Position numbers and translations under genes: made by a program. Positions 43,535-51,705 of a stretch of DNA of 57,000 nucleotides are shown in pieces; the stretch's first letter is position 1; every line of letters begins with the position of its first letter. The stretch is taken from positions 1 through 57,000 of the forward strand of contig UWSE01000003.1 of assembly GCA_900551955.1 (NCBI GenBank), given 5' to 3'. The DNA comes from an uncultured Mollicutes bacterium (GTDB lineage: Bacteria; Bacillota_I; Bacilli_A; UBA3375). Under the pieces are notes generated by a model, which was given only the letters and a program-made list of their open reading frames with translations, did not search any database and was not told the origin of the DNA.

Positions 43535-44818
43535 ATGTTAAATTTAGATGATAGTTTAATTAAAGAGTATATAAATAAAGAAGATTATCAATATTATCAA
43601 CCAATGGTTGATTTAATTCACCAAGAATTACATAATAAACCTGCAACAATGCCAGGAAGAGATTTTTTAGGTTGGTTAGATATTGATCAAATGATTGATG
43701 AAAAAGAATTTAAATTAATTGAAAAGCTAGGGCCACAAATTCGCGAAAATTACGATGCTTTAGTCGTAATAGGTATTGGTGGTAGTTATTTAGGGGCTAA
43801 AAGTGTAATTGAATTACTTAGTCCATATTTTGATCGTCAAGGAGTAGAAATTATTTTTGTTGGACAAAATATGTCTACAGCCTATTTAACAGATGTTTAT
43901 AATCATTTAGTTAATAAACGTTTTTGTATTAATGTTATTTCAAAATCAGGAACAACATTAGAACCAGCATTAAGTTTTCGCTTATTTAAATCATTATTGA
44001 TGCAACAAGATCCGGAAAATTATAATAAACATATTATAGCAACAACCGATGCCAATAAAGGGGCGCTACTTAATCAAGCTAAAGAAAATGGATGGACAAC
44101 ATTAGTTGTTCCGGATAATGTTGGGGGCCGATTTAGTGTTTTAACTCCAGTTGGATTATTACCAATTTCTGTAGCAGGGATTAATCTTCGCGAACTAATT
44201 GCTGGAGCCAAACAAGCGAGTGTAGATTTTAGTAATAGTGATTTAAACACTAATAGCGCTTATCGTTATGCACTAAATCGTCAGATTTTACATAGACAAG
44301 GAAAAGAAATTGAAATGCTTGTTGGGTATGAACCTAATTTAGTCTATTTATGTGAATGGTGGAAACAGTTATTTGCTGAAAGTGAAGGGAAAAATAACCA
44401 AGGAATATTACCAATCGGTGCGATTTTCACCACAGATTTACACTCAATTGGTCAATACATTCAAGAAGGAAAACGTAACTTATTTGAAACAGTAATTAAA
44501 GTTAATGAATTTGGGGTAAGTATTCCGATAGTTGAAGATGAAGGTAACTTAGATGAACTAAATTACCTAGCAGGGAAAGATATTCAATTCTGTAATAATT
44601 GTGCCTTAGAAGCGACAATCCAGGCCCATATAAGTGGGGGAGTACCGAATATGTTAATTGAGATTGATCAATTAGATGCTTATCATGTTGGATACTTAAT
44701 TTATTTCTTTGAACTAGCTGTAAGTATGAGTGGACGATTAAATGGAATTAATCCATTTAATCAACCAGGAGTTGAAGAGTATAAACAAAGAATGTTTAAG
44801 TTATTAGGAAAAGAATAA
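43535..44818 (+). CDS. pgi: Glucose-6-phosphate isomerase
   Basis: 427-residue glycolytic enzyme interconverting glucose-6-P and fructose-6-P. It has the short bacterial Pgi layout: VVIGIGGSYLGAKSVIELL, NVISKSGTTLEPALSFR, VVPDNVGGRFSVLTPVGLLP, the FAESEGKNNQGILP signature and ATIQAHISGGVPNML. The catalytic Glu of AESEGK is present. It has its own promoter and terminator and so is monocistronic. With HPr and EI this suggests PTS-fed glycolysis. Confidence 0.97.
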   Translation: MLNLDDSLIKEYINKEDYQYYQPMVDLIHQELHNKPATMPGRDFLGWLDIDQMIDEKEFKLIEKLGPQIRENYDALVVIGIGGSYLGAKSVIELLSPYFDRQGVEIIFVGQNMSTAYLTDVYNHLVNKRFCINVISKSGTTLEPALSFRLFKSLLMQQDPENYNKHIIATTDANKGALLNQAKENGWTTLVVPDNVGGRFSVLTPVGLLPISVAGINLRELIAGAKQASVDFSNSDLNTNSAYRYALNRQILHRQGKEIEMLVGYEPNLVYLCEWWKQLFAESEGKNNQGILPIGAIFTTDLHSIGQYIQEGKRNLFETVIKVNEFGVSIPIVEDEGNLDELNYLAGKDIQFCNNCALEATIQAHISGGVPNMLIEIDQLDAYHVGYLIYFFELAVSMSGRLNGINPFNQPGVEEYKQRMFKLLGKE

Positions 44819-44823
44819 AAGTC

Positions 44824-44860
44824 ACAATATCCTCACTTTTTGGGGATATTGTTTATTTTT
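44824..44860 (+). terminator. Terminator of pgi
   Basis: ACAATATCC (44824-44832) pairs with GGATATTGT (44844-44852), followed by TTATTTTT. Confidence 0.85.
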
Positions 44861-44894
44861 TAGTATTATTATTTCAAAAATAATCGTTAATTTT

Positions 44895-44903
44895 TGTTAT
44901 AAT
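44895..44903 (+). promoter_or_regulatory. Extended -10 promoter of udk-greA
   Basis: TGT-TATAAT, TATAAT at 44898-44903. Predicted start is near 44910. Confidence 0.78.
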
Positions 44904-44927
44904 ATGCATATAATGAAGTGGGGGAAT

Positions 44928-45545
44928 GTGAAACCATTAGTTATTGGAATAGCAGGTAAAAGTGGTAGTGGTAAAACAACAGTAGCAATGGAAATCGCTG
45001 CAGCAATTACCAGTGGTGAGATTGCATCAGTACGTTTTGATGATTACTATAAGAATCAAGATCATTTATCGATGGAAGAACGTGTTAAAACTAATTACGA
45101 TCACCCACATGCTTTTGATTGGGATTTATTAGTTGAGCAACTAACTGATTTGATTAATCTAAAACCAATCAATAAACCACTATATGATTACACTAATCAT
45201 ACTCGTAGTAGTGAAATTGAAGTTGTTAATCCGGCCAAAGTGATTATTTTAGAAGGTATCTTTTGTTTACTTGAGCCTGAACTTAGAAATTTACTAGATA
45301 TTAAAATCTTTGTTGATACAGATGATGATGAGTGTATTATTCGCCGAATCTTACGCGATACGAAAGAGCGTGGGCGTAGTTTAGATTCAGTTATTGACCA
45401 ATATTTAAGTAATGTAAAACCAATGAGTCAACAATTTATTGAACCAACAAAGAAATATGCTGACTTCATTATTCCCCGCGGAGGGGGCAATAAGATTGCC
45501 ATCGACTTAATTAAGTCTCATATTCAATCTTATATTAAGGAGTAA
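44928..45545 (+). CDS. udk: Uridine kinase
   Basis: 205-residue salvage enzyme phosphorylating uridine and cytidine. The P-loop is GIAGKSGSGKTTVA near residues 6-19, followed by VRFDDYYKNQDHL, TNYDHPHAFDWDLL, PLYDYTNHTRS and ILEGIFCLL. GTG 44928 is taken as start because it gives the family-typical MKPLVIGIAG and follows GGGGGA, although that spacing is short. ATG 44913 (five residues longer) is the alternative and would be nearly leaderless. greA follows after one base, as in other Bacilli. Confidence 0.94.
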   Translation: MKPLVIGIAGKSGSGKTTVAMEIAAAITSGEIASVRFDDYYKNQDHLSMEERVKTNYDHPHAFDWDLLVEQLTDLINLKPINKPLYDYTNHTRSSEIEVVNPAKVIILEGIFCLLEPELRNLLDIKIFVDTDDDECIIRRILRDTKERGRSLDSVIDQYLSNVKPMSQQFIEPTKKYADFIIPRGGGNKIAIDLIKSHIQSYIKE

Positions 45546-45546
45546 A

Positions 45547-46020
45547 ATGAATAACGATATTTTTTTAACTAAAGAACAACTTGAAGAATTAAAAGAAGAG
45601 TATCAATATTATGTGCATACGAAACGTCCTGAAGTAGTTGAGCGTATTAAAGAAGCAAAAAGTTTCGGTGACCTTAGTGAAAACAGTGAATATGATTCAG
45701 CCCGTGAAGAACAATCTTTTGTTGAAGCAAAAATTAAAGAGTTAGATGCAATTATTTCTAATGCGCAAATTATTGGTGCTGTGACAAATTCCGATACAGT
45801 GGTATTAGGTTCAACAGTAACTTATGAAGATATGACAAGTAAGGAAAAACAAACTTATACAATTCTTGGGGTTGGTGCTAATCCACTTGATAAAAAAAAT
45901 CCAAGTATTTCAACAAATACCCCAGTTGCTCGTGCATTATTAGGATGCAAAGTTGGTGATATCGTAACGATTGAAGCACCAATGGGAAGTAAAGAAGTTA
46001 AAATTAAAAAAATAAGATAA
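45547..46020 (+). CDS. greA: Transcription elongation factor GreA
   Basis: 157-residue factor that rescues backtracked RNA polymerase by stimulating transcript cleavage. The N-terminal coiled coil carries AKSFGDLSENSEYDSAREEQ, containing the acidic tip (D-x-x-E) that reaches the polymerase active site. The C-terminal FKBP-like domain ends in ALLGCKVGDIVTIEAPMGSKEVKI. Length is typical. AAGGAG at the udk end serves ATG 45547, implying translational coupling. Confidence 0.97.
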   Translation: MNNDIFLTKEQLEELKEEYQYYVHTKRPEVVERIKEAKSFGDLSENSEYDSAREEQSFVEAKIKELDAIISNAQIIGAVTNSDTVVLGSTVTYEDMTSKEKQTYTILGVGANPLDKKNPSISTNTPVARALLGCKVGDIVTIEAPMGSKEVKIKKIR

Positions 46021-46021
46021 T

Positions 46022-46114
46022 ATGAATATGTTATTAATAGTCTTATTGACAATATTATTATTGTTTGGAAATTACGAAAATAGTTTAGGTAGTTTCTTAC
46101 ACTATCTACGATAA
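46022..46114 (+). CDS. Possible 30-residue hydrophobic small protein
   Basis: A 31-codon frame directly after greA encodes a peptide with one membrane helix (NMLLIVLLTILLLFG, residues 2-16) and a polar tail ending HYLR. It starts one base after the greA stop and ends nine bases before the next ATG, so it fills the gap completely. There is no good ribosome site; coupling to greA would be needed. No family is recognised, so it may be a non-coding coincidence. Confidence 0.35.
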   Translation: MNMLLIVLLTILLLFGNYENSLGSFLHYLR

Positions 46115-46123
46115 GGAGTAAAG

Positions 46124-46597
46124 ATGAAAAAGATTTTATTAATATTAATGTTAGCAATTACTAGCGTGGGAGTTAGTGGTTGTGGAACTAAACAAACACC
46201 AACAACTGGTGAAGCTAATAACCAACCAGTTAACGAAAATGATATTGGTTTTGAAAAAACTGAAACTTTAGTTCATGATGATAGTGAGTATGTGGTATAT
46301 GTCCGCCAAACAGGATGTCCGCACTGTGCTAATGTAACACCTGTAGTAAAAGAATTTAGTAAATCACACTCAAATATTAAAGTATATGACATGAATACTG
46401 CAGATTTTGATTTCTCTAGCAAACCATTTGCTAGTAGTACAAATGAAAATCCAAAATTACCATTAGCAGTTACAGATGATATTAAAATTGCTAGCGTCCC
46501 AGTTGTATTTTATGTAAAAGGTGGGGAATTCCAAAAAATTGGTGTTGGTGATGCAGGGCCTAACAACGCCATTGATGTATTAAATTCAATCAAATAG
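46124..46597 (+). CDS. Thioredoxin-fold lipoprotein with CPHC motif
   Basis: 157 residues. A lipoprotein signal ends VSGC (lipidated Cys20), followed by a polar linker to about 45 and a thioredoxin-like domain. The redox motif is CPHC (Cys65, Cys68), as in DsbA-type proteins, with a cis-Pro segment ASVPVVFYV. It should act on thiols outside the membrane. No DsbB- or CcdA-like partner is seen here, so oxidant and reductant roles cannot be separated. Good AAGGAG precedes ATG 46124. Confidence 0.88.
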   Translation: MKKILLILMLAITSVGVSGCGTKQTPTTGEANNQPVNENDIGFEKTETLVHDDSEYVVYVRQTGCPHCANVTPVVKEFSKSHSNIKVYDMNTADFDFSSKPFASSTNENPKLPLAVTDDIKIASVPVVFYVKGGEFQKIGVGDAGPNNAIDVLNSIK

Positions 46598-46625
46598 CAA
46601 AAAACAAGGGTTACCTTGTTTTTGC
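46597..46625 (+). terminator. Terminator of udk-greA-lipoprotein operon
   Basis: GCAAAAAACAAGG (46597-46609) pairs with CCTTGTTTTTGC (46614-46625) with one bulged A. It ends just before the next -10 element. Confidence 0.85.
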
Positions 46626-46626
46626 T

Positions 46627-46632
46627 TATAAT
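46627..46632 (+). promoter_or_regulatory. Promoter of the secreted protein-trmH-pheST group
   Basis: TATAAT at 46627-46632, with TG two bases (not one) upstream. Predicted start is near 46639, which excludes the ATG at 46638. Confidence 0.65.
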
Positions 46633-46646
46633 TATAAATGAGGTTT

Positions 46647-47303
46647 ATGAAAAAGTTATATTTAAGACGGTTTACCAAACCTATAGTTGTGTTTTTTTTA
46701 AGTGTTTTGGCGCTACTAGTTGGCTTCAAAGTTATTTATGCCGAAACATCAATCATTAGTATCAATAAATTAATCCAAAATCAAAATGTGGTTTATGATG
46801 TTGAGTTTGTTGATGAGCAAGCAATTAGTCAAATTAAAGCGCCAGTTGTTGATTATGGTGGATTTTTTAATAAATCAACAATAAGTTATAATGTTGAAGG
46901 AATCAAACCTAATGATCAAAACATTGCTTACTTTGTTTATCCGCTATTAAACTTAGAAGCTAATAGTAAGTATAATTTAAAGCTTAACTTTGATTTTAGT
47001 AGTGATGCAACAAATACTCAAGAATTACTTATCAGTAGTACTAATCAACCAGTTTCCCAAGGACCACAAATTGATAAGCCAAATCAATTTGCCACTAATA
47101 TTGATCCAACAAAACTTGAAGCTAAACAATATTATGTGCAATCAGGACTAAGACATTATCAACATAGCTTTGAAATTCAAACTAATAAAGAAGGGCAATG
47201 TTTTTTATTGATTGGTATTAAAATGGGGAAAAATGATCATCTCCAATTTAATATCGGTAACATGTCAATAAAATTACAACCGAAGAGTGATGATAACATC
47301 TAG
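46647..47303 (+). CDS. Exported or membrane-anchored protein of unknown function
   Basis: 218 residues, not recognised. A basic N-terminus (KKLYLRRFTK) precedes a hydrophobic segment (about 13-31) ending in YAET, a possible signal peptidase site. The rest is polar and beta-rich, with repeated Asn/Gln segments, no cysteine cluster except one Cys near residue 189, and no catalytic motif. ATG 46647 is chosen because the promoter predicts transcription from about 46639 and GAGG precedes it. It overlaps trmH-like by 14 nt. Confidence 0.7.
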   Translation: MKKLYLRRFTKPIVVFFLSVLALLVGFKVIYAETSIISINKLIQNQNVVYDVEFVDEQAISQIKAPVVDYGGFFNKSTISYNVEGIKPNDQNIAYFVYPLLNLEANSKYNLKLNFDFSSDATNTQELLISSTNQPVSQGPQIDKPNQFATNIDPTKLEAKQYYVQSGLRHYQHSFEIQTNKEGQCFLLIGIKMGKNDHLQFNIGNMSIKLQPKSDDNI

Positions 47304-47979
47304 AACAAATAGTATTGTTAAAGAAATTAAAAAACTTGAGCAAAAGAAATATCGTCAAGCTTATCAAGTAAGTCTCATTTATAATGACAAAGTAATAAAT
47401 GAAGCGCTAAGTGCAAAACAGGTGGTGTGCTTAATTTCTGACCAAGCAATGGACGTTGATTGTAGCCAATTGCTAGTTAGTAGCGAAATATTAAGTTACT
47501 TACATCCTCATAACCATGGTGATTTATTAGCATTAGTTAAGCTTAATCAACCACAACCAATCGCCACTAATAAAGTCTTAGTGCTAGATCACATTCAAGA
47601 TCCTGGCAATCTGGGAAGCATGCTTAGAAGTGCTTGTGCATTTGGGATTAAAGATGTGGTGCTAAGTGAAGGTTGTTGTGATATTGATAGTCATAAGGTA
47701 ATTGTTAGTAGTGCGGGAAGTATTTTTAAATTAAACATTAATGTTTGCAATTTAGAATCTTACTTACAAAATTCAAATTTACCGACAATTATGAGTTTTT
47801 TAGACGAACCAACCAGTGATAGTTTTCCTGATAAGTTTAATTTAGTTCTAGGAAATGAAAATCACGGGATTGATCAAAAGTTAAAGCAATATTGTGATTA
47901 TAATTATTTAATTCCGACATGCTTTGAGAGTTTAAATGTTAGTGTTGCATGTGGAATAATGTTAGCGAATTTAGGATAG
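47290..47979 (+). CDS. TrmH/SpoU-family RNA methyltransferase
   Basis: 229 residues. The C-terminal knotted SPOUT domain shows all three motifs: VLDHIQDPGNLGSMLRSACA, LVLGNENHGID and SLNVSVACGIMLA. The N-terminal part resembles the substrate-binding domain of YsgA-type enzymes. Position before pheS-pheT matches ysgA of Bacillus. It probably 2'-O-methylates an rRNA ribose; the target is unknown. Start at ATG 47290 within the end of the upstream gene is chosen over GTG 47287. Confidence 0.9.
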   Translation: MITSRTNSIVKEIKKLEQKKYRQAYQVSLIYNDKVINEALSAKQVVCLISDQAMDVDCSQLLVSSEILSYLHPHNHGDLLALVKLNQPQPIATNKVLVLDHIQDPGNLGSMLRSACAFGIKDVVLSEGCCDIDSHKVIVSSAGSIFKLNINVCNLESYLQNSNLPTIMSFLDEPTSDSFPDKFNLVLGNENHGIDQKLKQYCDYNYLIPTCFESLNVSVACGIMLANLG

Positions 47980-47986
47980 GAGCGTT

Positions 47987-49009
47987 ATGCAAGAAATACG
48001 TGAACAATTTTTAATTGATTTAGAAAAAGTGGACAATGAGCAGGCTTTAATTGAATTAAAAAATCAATACTTTTCTAAAAAAGGAATAATTACTAAATGT
48101 ATGGAAGATATTAAATATGCTGAAGATAAAAAGGCATATGGACAACAAGTTAATGAATTAAAAGATGAACTTTATAGTTTATATACTAAAAAAGAACAAG
48201 CATTTGAACAAGTTAAACTAGATGCTAAACTTAAAAAACAAGCAATTGATGTAACAATGCCAGCTAGTCAACACGTTGTGGGACGAGCTAATATTTTATT
48301 ACAAACAAAACGTGAGATTGAAGACTTTTTTGCATCAAAAGGTTTTGAGTTAGCTGTTGGTAGTGAAATTGAAACTGACTTCTTTAACTTCAGTGCCCTA
48401 AACTTGCCAGAAGATCACCCTGCTCGTGATATGCAAGATACTTTTTATATCAATAATGAATTATTGCTAAGAACACATACGTCAAACATTCAATCACGTC
48501 TACTTACTAACTTTCCTAATCAAGAATTAAAATTTATTTGTAGTGGAAAAGTATATCGTCGTGATGATGATGATGCAACACACTCTCATCAGTTTATGCA
48601 ATTAGAGGGATTTAATATTGTTGATAAACGTTTAGGACATCACGCTAACATGCAAGATTTAAAATCTTTATTAGAACAATTTGTAAAAATGATTTTTAAT
48701 GATGATAGTTTACAAGTACGTTTACGTCCAAGTTTCTTCCCGTTTACAGAACCAAGTTTTGAGGTAGATGTTACTTGTAGTAAATGTCATGGATCAGGAT
48801 GTGGATTTTGTAAACATACCGGATGGATTGAGATTTTAGGAGCGGGAATTGTTGATCAAGCGGTTTTAGCAATTGCTAATGTTGATCCTAAATATTTCAC
48901 AGGTTATGCATTTGGGATTGGGATTGAACGTATCTGTCTATTAAAATATAATATTGATGATATTCGTCAACTTTATTTAAATGATTATCGATTCTTAAAT
49001 CAATTTTAG
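47987..49009 (+). CDS. pheS: Phenylalanyl-tRNA synthetase alpha subunit
   Basis: 340-residue catalytic subunit of the heterotetramer. An N-terminal coiled coil (about 1-85) is followed by class II motifs: LLRTHTSNIQSR, motif 2 (KVYRRDDDDATHSHQFMQLEG), FRPSFFPFTEPSFEVDV-like LRPSFFPFTEPSFEVDV, and motif 3 GYAFGIGIERICLLKY. A Cys cluster CSKCHGSGCGFCKHTGW is intact. Length is normal. AGGAG precedes ATG 47987. No T-box is present upstream. Confidence 0.97.
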   Translation: MQEIREQFLIDLEKVDNEQALIELKNQYFSKKGIITKCMEDIKYAEDKKAYGQQVNELKDELYSLYTKKEQAFEQVKLDAKLKKQAIDVTMPASQHVVGRANILLQTKREIEDFFASKGFELAVGSEIETDFFNFSALNLPEDHPARDMQDTFYINNELLLRTHTSNIQSRLLTNFPNQELKFICSGKVYRRDDDDATHSHQFMQLEGFNIVDKRLGHHANMQDLKSLLEQFVKMIFNDDSLQVRLRPSFFPFTEPSFEVDVTCSKCHGSGCGFCKHTGWIEILGAGIVDQAVLAIANVDPKYFTGYAFGIGIERICLLKYNIDDIRQLYLNDYRFLNQF

Positions 49010-49017
49010 GAGAACAA

Positions 49018-51375
49018 ATGATTTATTCAAAACGTGTATTTAGTTATTATGTACATTTTTTAAAAACTATCAGTAATGAACAATTAGCTAATCAATTACT
49101 TCAATTAGGTCATGAAGTAGAAGAGATTCATGACATGAAATTTAACAATTTAGTGATTGGGGAAATTATAGAATGTCAAGATCATCCTGACAGTGACCAT
49201 TTACATGTATGTCAAGTTAATGTAGGAAGTCAAGTTAGCCAAATTGTGTGCGGTGCGAAAAATCCGCGCATAGGAATTAAAGTCGTAGTTGCACTTCCGG
49301 GATGTAGTCTACCGGCTGGAGATATTAGCAGTACAATTTTGCGTGGTGTGGAATCTAATGGAATGCTGTGTGCTTATGAGGAATTAGGGTTAGACAATAA
49401 ATATATTAACTCAGATCCGGATACAATTATTGAATTAGATGCTACTGCACCAGTCGGAGATGATGCTGCCGAGTACTTGGGACTTAATGATACATTATTA
49501 GACATTAGTCTAACGGCCAATCGTGGCGACTGTTTATCAATTAAAGGAATGGTCCGTGATTTAGCAGCGTTAAATGATTATAGTATCACAATTAATGATT
49601 GTAGTTATGATTACATTAATTTCCCGATTAATTTAAATGGATATGATGGCCAAGTATTTAATGTTAGTCTTGATGCTAATGCCCACAATGACCGATTATT
49701 ATGTAGTGTTGCTAAAGCAAAACTATATCATATAAATTATTTACATGATTTACTTAGTTGGTCATTAATTAATACCGGTTGTCCATTTAATGCTTATGAT
49801 GTAACTGGACTTGAGATTACGGATTTAAGTTATCAACCATTAGCTAACAATGTTAAAGTTAATTTAATGATTAATCAAGAAAGCAAAGAATACACACTTC
49901 CTGCAGGTTGTTATGTTTTAATGGCTAATAGTAGCAATCCAATTATTTTAGGAGTACCAGGAATTGGAGTGGTTAGTGAATATTATCCGCAAGCTAATAG
50001 TAATAATTTATTGGTTGATACAATTATTCCTGATCCAGAAATTATTCGTCGTGTTAATAAAACTTTAAAAGTTAAAAACGAGCTAACTACGCGTTGTGAA
50101 AAAGGGATTAATCTTTATGCGATTTTTGACTTTTATAATTCTTTATGTGGATTAGAAGGTGATTTAATGATAAATCATTTAGCTTATCACATTAAACAAC
50201 CTCAAATTAAAACGATTAACTTTGATGCTATCAATACAACGTATGCTGTGTTAGGAATTAACATTGAACCAACAACACAATTACATTATTTAAATTGTTT
50301 AGGATTTGAAGCATTAGATGCCAGTGATTTAACTAACGTAGTGATTAAAGTGCCAAATTGGCGTTTTGATGTAACTAATGATCACGATTTGGTTGAAGAA
50401 ATTATTCGTATGTATGGTGTTGATCGCATTGCTAGTGTTAGCGATGTTGAAACAATCGTTAGTCCAAGTCGTTTAGATCATCGTTTAGAACAAGTGGCTA
50501 ATACGATTAGTACTACATGTTTAGCCAATGGGGTTAATGAAGTAATTACTTATTCACTAATTAGCGAAGAACAATTTAATATGTTCAATCCACTTAATAA
50601 AGAACCAATCAAATTATTATCCCCACTAAGTTTAGAACATCAAGTATATCGTCACAGTTTAATTCCGAGTTTACTTGAAGTGGCACAATATAATTTAGAT
50701 CGACAAGCTGATACAATTAATTATTTTGAAATTGCTAATACTTATTTTGGTATCCCAATTGGTGAACACCACCACTTTGCAGGTGTATTAGGTGGAATTA
50801 AAGAACATCATCTTGATGGAAGCAATAAGCTATTTGATTTTTATGATGCAAAAAACATTTTAGATCAAATTGCTAATCAATTACAAATTACATTTACATA
50901 CCAACAAGTAGATAGCATTAATATTTTTAATCCTTATGCCCAAGCACTAATCAAAGTTGGTGATCAGATTATTGGGATTATTGGTTTAAAACATCCTGAC
51001 ACTTATAAAAAAATCCAATTAAATGTTGTGTGTTTTGAACTAGATTTAGACTTATTATTAAATTATGTAAATGAAAAACGTATTTATGCACCGATTAATC
51101 AATTACCAGTCATAAAACGTAATTTAACATTAATTGTTAATGATAATACTCAATATCAAGACATAACTAATATTTTTGATAATATTGATAACTTAGCTAG
51201 TTTCCAAGTTAACAATATTTATCGTGGAGAAAACATTGGAAGTGGAAAATTTAGTATTAGTTTTGATATTAACTTTAATCAACCACAAGCTTTAACGAAA
51301 GAAGATATTGAAGCGTTAATGCAACAAATTGTTGATAATGCGAAAAAATGCGGATATATTTTCAATGAAGCTTAA
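49018..51375 (+). CDS. pheT: Phenylalanyl-tRNA synthetase beta subunit
   Basis: 785-residue subunit. It has the N-terminal EMAP-type tRNA-binding module (about 40-150, with VGEIIECQDHPDSDHLHVCQV-like residues and IVCGAKNPR), the editing B3/B4 region (SLTANRGDCLSIKGMVRDLAA), the B5 domain with PNWRFDVTNDHDLVEEIIRMYG, the inactive catalytic-like core and the C-terminal FDX anticodon-binding domain ending KKCGYIFNEA. Length matches the family. It begins 8 nt after pheS with AGGAG. Confidence 0.97.
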   Translation: MIYSKRVFSYYVHFLKTISNEQLANQLLQLGHEVEEIHDMKFNNLVIGEIIECQDHPDSDHLHVCQVNVGSQVSQIVCGAKNPRIGIKVVVALPGCSLPAGDISSTILRGVESNGMLCAYEELGLDNKYINSDPDTIIELDATAPVGDDAAEYLGLNDTLLDISLTANRGDCLSIKGMVRDLAALNDYSITINDCSYDYINFPINLNGYDGQVFNVSLDANAHNDRLLCSVAKAKLYHINYLHDLLSWSLINTGCPFNAYDVTGLEITDLSYQPLANNVKVNLMINQESKEYTLPAGCYVLMANSSNPIILGVPGIGVVSEYYPQANSNNLLVDTIIPDPEIIRRVNKTLKVKNELTTRCEKGINLYAIFDFYNSLCGLEGDLMINHLAYHIKQPQIKTINFDAINTTYAVLGINIEPTTQLHYLNCLGFEALDASDLTNVVIKVPNWRFDVTNDHDLVEEIIRMYGVDRIASVSDVETIVSPSRLDHRLEQVANTISTTCLANGVNEVITYSLISEEQFNMFNPLNKEPIKLLSPLSLEHQVYRHSLIPSLLEVAQYNLDRQADTINYFEIANTYFGIPIGEHHHFAGVLGGIKEHHLDGSNKLFDFYDAKNILDQIANQLQITFTYQQVDSINIFNPYAQALIKVGDQIIGIIGLKHPDTYKKIQLNVVCFELDLDLLLNYVNEKRIYAPINQLPVIKRNLTLIVNDNTQYQDITNIFDNIDNLASFQVNNIYRGENIGSGKFSISFDINFNQPQALTKEDIEALMQQIVDNAKKCGYIFNEA

Positions 51376-51380
51376 AAATA

Positions 51381-51389
51381 TGTTATCAT
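51381..51389 (+). promoter_or_regulatory. Extended -10 promoter of secG
   Basis: TGT-TATCAT, a one-base variant at 51384-51389. Predicted start is near 51396, followed by GGAGGA. Confidence 0.65.
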
Positions 51390-51415
51390 ATTTATAGTTT
51401 TTAGACGGAGGAAAG

Positions 51416-51649
51416 ATGAACTTTGAACTAATATTAAAAATTATTTGTGTAATCTTAGGTGTATTATTAATTATCGCTATTGGATTACAACCATCTCAAA
51501 AATCAGGTTTAATTGGAGATGTTAGTGATGTTGAACGTTTTGAACGACGCGGTTTACAGTTATTCTTATACCGTTTTACAATCATTACAATCATCTTATT
51601 GTTTACTTGTGCCTTATTATACGGTATGGGTATCGGTGGTGCTTTTTAA
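51416..51649 (+). CDS. secG: Preprotein translocase subunit SecG
   Basis: 77-residue small subunit of the Sec translocon. Two membrane helices (about 4-23 and 52-72) flank the conserved loop LQPSQKSGLIG. Length fits. GGAGGA precedes ATG 51416. Placement before rnr and smpB is the classical Firmicutes order. Its ATPase partner SecA is at 32144. Confidence 0.92.
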   Translation: MNFELILKIICVILGVLLIIAIGLQPSQKSGLIGDVSDVERFERRGLQLFLYRFTIITIILLFTCALLYGMGIGGAF

Positions 51650-51658
51650 TAATAGGAC

Positions 51659-51691
51659 AAAGACAACTAATGTTGTCTTTTTCTTTTTTCT
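51659..51691 (+). terminator. Terminator after secG
   Basis: AAAGACAAC (51659-51667), TAAT loop, GTTGTCTTT (51672-51680), then a long T-rich run. rnr begins 15 bp later with no evident promoter, so it may depend on read-through. Confidence 0.88.
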
Positions 51692-51705
51692 AAGAAAGGA
51701 GCAAA

